From Acidobacteriota bacterium (GTDB lineage Bacteria > Acidobacteriota > Terriglobia > Acidiferrales > UBA7541), in the NCBI GenBank assembly GCA_003223215.1, contig QHYH01000102.1, positions 1,848 to 65,847 of the forward strand: 64,000 bases of DNA. Direction: 5' to 3'. A program made the translations under genes and the position numbers. Below the pieces are notes generated by a model. It was not told the DNA's origin, made no database searches, and worked only from the letters and a program-made list of their open reading frames with translations. This document shows, piece after piece, positions 60,286-64,000 of this stretch (the first letter of the stretch is position 1; every line of letters begins with the position of its first letter).

Positions 60286-62100
60286 ATGGAACTTTCCCCC
60301 AAGCTTGCAATGAAATTTGAAAAGCTGCAAACCAGCTATCCGCTTAAGCGCAGCGCGCTGATCCCCATGCTGATGTACGCGCAGGATGAATTTGGCTACA
60401 TCAGCGACGAAATGATCGCGGAAATCGCACGGCGGCTGGACTTGAACAACGTGCAGGTCGAGGAAACACTGGCGTACTACTCGATGCTGCGGCGCAAGCC
60501 GATGGGCAGGCATCACGTACAGGTCTGCACCAATGTGGCGTGCATGCTCAAGGGCGGCTACCAAGTGCTCGAGCGCGCGAAGAAGCGGCTGGAGATCGAC
60601 CACAAAGAGACCACCCAGGACGGCGTGTTTTCGCTCGAAGAAGTCGAGTGCATCGGCGCGTGCACCGGCGCTCCGGCCATGCAGGTGAATTACGACTTCT
60701 ACGAAAACGTGACGCCGCTGAAGTTCGACCGCATCATCGAAGAACTGGACGCCGGAAAACACCCCGTGGCGGAGCCGGTGACTTCCGGCGCACTGCACGA
60801 CCGGCACGTCCTGGAAACGCCGCTGATCAGCCGGCGCTGGGGCATGAAGGATTCGCACAGGCTGGACGTGTACGTGAAGCAGGCGGGCTACCAAGCGCTC
60901 GAAAAAGCGCTGAAGGAGATGACGCCGGAATCCATCATCGAAGAAGTGAAGAAATCAAACTTGCGCGGACGTGGTGGCGCAGGCTTCCCAACGGGAATGA
61001 AGTGGTCGTTCGTGCCAAAGGATTCGCCGAAAGCAAAGTACGTGCTTTGCAACGCGGATGAAAGCGAGCCGGGCACCTGCAAGGACCGGCCGCTGATGGA
61101 GATGGACCCGCACCAGTTGATTGAAGGCATGGTCATTGCCGGTCGCGCCATCAACTCGCATCAAGGCTTCATCTACATTCGCGGCGAATACCGCTACGTG
61201 CTGGACATTGTGGACGCCGCCATCGCCGAAGCTTATGCCGCCGGCTACCTGGGCAAAAACATTCTGGGCACCGGTTTTGACTTTGATTTGCTGACTCACA
61301 CCGGCGCGGGCGCATATGAATGCGGCGAGGAATCGGCGCTGATGGAGTCTCTCGAAGGGAAGCGCGGCTACCCGCGCATCAAGCCGCCCTTCCCCGCGGT
61401 CGTGGGACTGTATGGCTGCCCCACGATTATCAACAACGTAGAAACACTGAGCGCCGTGCCGTCCATCATTCACGAAGGCGGCGAAGCTTACGCGAACCGC
61501 GGCACGCCGAAGAATGGCGGCACTCGCATGCTGTGCGTCTCCGGTCATGTCCGGAAGCCGGGGATTTATGAAGTTCCGCTCGGCATGAACATGAAGAAGT
61601 TCATTTACGAAGTGGCGGGCGGCATCGCCGAAGGGAAAAAACTGAAGGCGGTCATTCCCGGCGGAAGTTCCTGTCCGCTGCTGACCGCCGAGGAGATCGA
61701 TATCCCGATGGATTACGATGCGCTGGCGAAAGCGGGCTCGATGCTCGGTTCCGGCGGCATGGTGGTGATGGACGAAGACACCTGCATGGTGGACATGGCG
61801 CGGCGCATCATGCACTTCTACGCCCACGAATCCTGCGGATGGTGCATTCCGTGCCGGGAAGGTACCGCTTGGTTGCGGAAGACCTTGGAGCGCTTCCACG
61901 CCGGTTTGGGGCGTCAGGAAGACATCGATCTCATCGCGGACCTTGCCAAAAACATGCTTGGGAGAACCTTCTGTCCGCTCGGCGACGCCGCGGCCATGCC
62001 GACCATCAGCATCGTGCAAAAATGGCGCGGAGAGTTTGAAGGTCATTTGAGGGGGCGTTGCCCATATAAATCCGCCGGCGCGCTCGTTGGCGCCAGGTAA
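60286..62100 (+). CDS. nuoEF: NADH-quinone oxidoreductase fused subunits E and F
   Basis: Protein of 604 aa joining NuoE (1-165) and NuoF (about 185-604). The NuoE part binds a [2Fe-2S] cluster with CTNVAC and CIGAC. The NuoF part has 'LRGRGGAGFPTGMKWSFVPK' for FMN and NADH, 'CNADESEPGTCKDRPLMEMD', and 'ESCGWCIPCREGTAW' plus a later Cys (RTFCPLGDA) for the N3 [4Fe-4S] cluster. The linker is about 20 residues. The frame is continuous with no internal stop or start, so it is a true fusion. It accepts electrons from NADH. Confidence 0.95.
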   Translation: MELSPKLAMKFEKLQTSYPLKRSALIPMLMYAQDEFGYISDEMIAEIARRLDLNNVQVEETLAYYSMLRRKPMGRHHVQVCTNVACMLKGGYQVLERAKKRLEIDHKETTQDGVFSLEEVECIGACTGAPAMQVNYDFYENVTPLKFDRIIEELDAGKHPVAEPVTSGALHDRHVLETPLISRRWGMKDSHRLDVYVKQAGYQALEKALKEMTPESIIEEVKKSNLRGRGGAGFPTGMKWSFVPKDSPKAKYVLCNADESEPGTCKDRPLMEMDPHQLIEGMVIAGRAINSHQGFIYIRGEYRYVLDIVDAAIAEAYAAGYLGKNILGTGFDFDLLTHTGAGAYECGEESALMESLEGKRGYPRIKPPFPAVVGLYGCPTIINNVETLSAVPSIIHEGGEAYANRGTPKNGGTRMLCVSGHVRKPGIYEVPLGMNMKKFIYEVAGGIAEGKKLKAVIPGGSSCPLLTAEEIDIPMDYDALAKAGSMLGSGGMVVMDEDTCMVDMARRIMHFYAHESCGWCIPCREGTAWLRKTLERFHAGLGRQEDIDLIADLAKNMLGRTFCPLGDAAAMPTISIVQKWRGEFEGHLRGRCPYKSAGALVGAR

Positions 62101-62145
62101 AGTAAAGGACCAGAAGCAAAGACAAAGAACCGCGGCAAGGACTCC

Positions 62146-64000
62146 ATGCCAGATCAGAAGCTCATCAAGCTGAAGATTAACGACCGCGAAGTGCAGGTGC
62201 CGCAGGGTACGCTGGTCATCGAGGCGACGCGGCGCATCGGAACGGAAGTGCCATCGTTCTGTTACTATCCCGGCCTGTCGCTCCAGGCGGCATGCCGCAT
62301 GTGCCTGGTGGAAGTCGAAAAAGCGCCCAAACTCCAGACCGCGTGCACGCTGGTAGCCACCGACGGCATGGTCGTTCGAACCGATACGGACCAGGTGCGC
62401 CAAGCGCGCAAGGCCATGCTCGAGTTTCTCCTGACCAACCATCCGCTGGACTGCCCGGTGTGCGACAAGGGCGGCGAATGCGAACTGCAGGACATGACTT
62501 ACCGCTATGGCGCAGATTTCAGCCGGTTCGTCGAGGAGAAGATTCACCGCCCCGAAGAGAAGTGGTCCGAGCTGGTTTATTACGACGCTCCGCGATGCAT
62601 TTTGTGCTTCCGCTGCGTGCGCGTTTGCGACGAGGGCATGGACGTAAAAGCGCTCGGCGTGGGCATGCGCGGCGCGAACAGCGTGATCATCCCGAACCGC
62701 GGCGATCACCTGGAATGCGAAGAATGCGGTATGTGCATCGACATTTGCCCCGTCGGCGCGCTCACCAGCGGCACGTATCGCTATAAGACGCGTCCTTGGG
62801 AGATGCAATACGTGCCAACCGTCTGCGCGCACTGTTCGAACGGTTGCAAGACTACGCTCGGCGTGCGCAATCATGAAATCCTGCGCGCAAACAATCGCGA
62901 TCTGAGCGGCATCAACAAGGATTTTCTGTGTGTGAAGGGACGCTTCGCCTTCGATTTCACTAGTCACAAGGAGCGCATTCGTCAGCCGCTGCTACGCCGG
63001 GGCGACAAGCTGCTGCCCGTCTCGTGGGAAGATGCGGCGCAAGCCGCAGCAACAAAGCTGAAAGCCGCTTATGACGCAGGCGGCAAAGAGGCCATCGGCT
63101 TCATCGGTTCGAATCGTACTTCAAACGAAGAAAACTATCTCCTGCAGCGACTCGCCCGCGGGACCTTTGGAACCAACAACATCGATCATCACCGAACCGC
63201 CGATTACGCCGGATTGCTCACGGCGCTCGGCGACCGCGCGGCCTTCTCCCTGCTCACCATGGAGCAGTTGTACCAATCGAAAGCCGTGCTGGTCATTGGC
63301 AACGATCCGACCAATCAGAATCCCCTGGTGGCGTGGCAGATTCGCAGCGGCATCCGGCATTTTGGAACAAAGCTTTTCGTCATTCATTCGAACGAAAGCA
63401 AGCTGCAGCGCAAGGCGAACCAGTTCGTGAGAGTTGCCGCGGGGCAGGAGCCTGCCGTTTTGAAATGGCTGGCGCACGAAGAAGGCCAACTCGCGCCGGA
63501 ACTCGTCGAGCAACTCGCGCAACTGAAAGCTGCGCTCGAAGCGCAAAGCGACGTGGCCATTGTCTCTGGCGCGGAGATTTCCGGCGCAGCCCTTGCGACG
63601 CTCGTCGCTTTCGGCTCAAAGCTGCCCGGCCAGAGCCGCTACATGGCACTCGGCGATTACAGCAATTCCCGCGGCGCGGCGGACATGGGACTGCTGCCCG
63701 ACCGCCTGCCCGGGTATGCTCACGTGGACGACGCAAAGGCCCGCGAAGCTTTCGAACAGCTTTGGGGCTCGGTGCTTTCTTCGAAGCCGGGACTCACTGC
63801 GCCGCAGATGGTGGAAGCGGCTCGGTCGGGACAGCTGCAAGCGTTGTACGTGGTGGGTGCAAATCCTCTGGTGCACTTTGGAAACCCCGGCGATGGGCGC
63901 GGCAAGCTCGATCTGCTCATTGTGCAGGAAATGTTTTTGACGGAAACCGCCAAGGCAGCCGATATCGTTCTTCCCGCCGCGTCGGCTTACGAAAAAGACG
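62146..64000 (+). CDS. nuoG: NADH-quinone oxidoreductase subunit G, 3' end outside the window
   Basis: 75-kDa-type subunit, 618 codons visible and open at the right edge. The N-terminus (KLIKLKINDREVQVPQGTLV) is a ferredoxin-like [2Fe-2S] domain with 'CYYPGLSLQAACRMCLVEVE'. 'HPLDCPVCDKGGECELQDMT' has the His-ligated cluster, 'CILCFRCVRVCDEG' and 'CEECGMCIDICPVGA' two [4Fe-4S] clusters, and 'CAHCSNGCKTT' the extra N7-type site. A molybdopterin-oxidoreductase-like domain follows ('LGDYSNSRGAADMGLLP'). ATG 62146 is preceded by a weak purine-rich region, 45 bases after nuoEF. Confidence 0.96.
   Translation, partial: MPDQKLIKLKINDREVQVPQGTLVIEATRRIGTEVPSFCYYPGLSLQAACRMCLVEVEKAPKLQTACTLVATDGMVVRTDTDQVRQARKAMLEFLLTNHPLDCPVCDKGGECELQDMTYRYGADFSRFVEEKIHRPEEKWSELVYYDAPRCILCFRCVRVCDEGMDVKALGVGMRGANSVIIPNRGDHLECEECGMCIDICPVGALTSGTYRYKTRPWEMQYVPTVCAHCSNGCKTTLGVRNHEILRANNRDLSGINKDFLCVKGRFAFDFTSHKERIRQPLLRRGDKLLPVSWEDAAQAAATKLKAAYDAGGKEAIGFIGSNRTSNEENYLLQRLARGTFGTNNIDHHRTADYAGLLTALGDRAAFSLLTMEQLYQSKAVLVIGNDPTNQNPLVAWQIRSGIRHFGTKLFVIHSNESKLQRKANQFVRVAAGQEPAVLKWLAHEEGQLAPELVEQLAQLKAALEAQSDVAIVSGAEISGAALATLVAFGSKLPGQSRYMALGDYSNSRGAADMGLLPDRLPGYAHVDDAKAREAFEQLWGSVLSSKPGLTAPQMVEAARSGQLQALYVVGANPLVHFGNPGDGRGKLDLLIVQEMFLTETAKAADIVLPAASAYEKD

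Noticed and set aside
60955-62967. A 670-codon open frame on the minus strand across nuoEF and nuoG
   Set aside because: It lies antisense to well-supported complex I genes, is rich in His/Val/Ala from the opposite-strand codon pattern, and has no family features. GC-rich genes often produce such shadows.
1-64000. A search for an integrated element, phage or insertion sequence that would explain the broken genes
   Set aside because: No transposase, integrase, terminal inverted repeats or attachment-site duplications could be seen by eye. The breaks are indels and deletions without inserted DNA.

Overview
The window is 64 kb of GC-rich bacterial chromosome. I read it as a soil-type Acidobacteriota. 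This is inferred from the combination of a bacillithiol glycosyltransferase (bshA), an Hfq-like protein with a long N-terminal extension, a fused nuoEF, an imuB-dnaE2 mutagenesis cassette, an ECF42-type sigma factor with its DGPF partner, and many one-gene detoxification loci. No 16S or other marker gene is present to confirm it. I see no rRNA, tRNA, CRISPR array, transposase or phage module.

Region 1 (1-7.97 kb): the 3' end of imuB (frameshifted), dnaE2/imuC overlapping it by 1 base, an MFS_3 exporter, and a translationally coupled DGPF/YCII protein plus ECF42 sigma factor. Region 2 (8.2-14.6 kb) is unusually rich in broken genes: a divergent SDR, a frameshifted ECF sigma factor, a frameshifted SnoaL-like protein, an intact flavodoxin-like protein fused at its 3' end to the tail of a dienelactone hydrolase, an intact MBL hydrolase, an intact Dps, a frameshifted chloroperoxidase-like hydrolase and an internally deleted SDR. 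Region 3 (14.8-20.8 kb): a His/Met-rich membrane protein, a radical SAM enzyme next to a fatty-acid hydroxylase and a coupled small membrane protein, a pseudo-receiver/TM/trypsin-like protease, and a PilZ protein. Region 4 (21.2-28.7 kb) is an efflux region: two paralogous EmrB-type transporters, one EmrA adaptor, a cytidylate-kinase-like protein between emrB and emrA, a TetR regulator divergent from one emrB with two operator-like palindromes, a thioesterase and a universal stress protein.

Region 5 (29-39.6 kb): a Tat-exported bicovalent-type flavin oxidase, a doubly deleted amidase, the 2-aminoethylphosphonate degradation pair phnX and phnW (phnW frameshifted), an alkylsulfatase-like MBL hydrolase and a MarR regulator that share a perfect palindromic operator, a frameshifted methyltransferase, remnants of a PIN/AbrB toxin-antitoxin locus, and two small membrane proteins. 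Region 6 (39.6-58.1 kb) is mostly intact housekeeping and conserved genes: M24 peptidase, DUF167, Old Yellow Enzyme, YggS, tmk, holB, hfq, thioesterase, FabG-like SDR, bshA, YjbR, NmrA-like protein, DCC protein, GbsR regulator, secreted protease, serine hydrolase, LytS-type kinase, ribA, thiS. Region 7 (58.1-64 kb) is the start of a complex I operon: nuoA, nuoC, nuoD, fused nuoEF and the start of nuoG, with no nuoB.

A theme is the number of single frameshifts. Three of them sit in homopolymer runs of G, C or A, which suggests sequencing or assembly error for those. The amidase, DLH and SDR remnants have lost whole segments and look like genuine gene decay. The candidates for something less described are the radical SAM/hydroxylase/small-TM cluster, the pseudo-receiver protease, and the MarR two-operator circuit.
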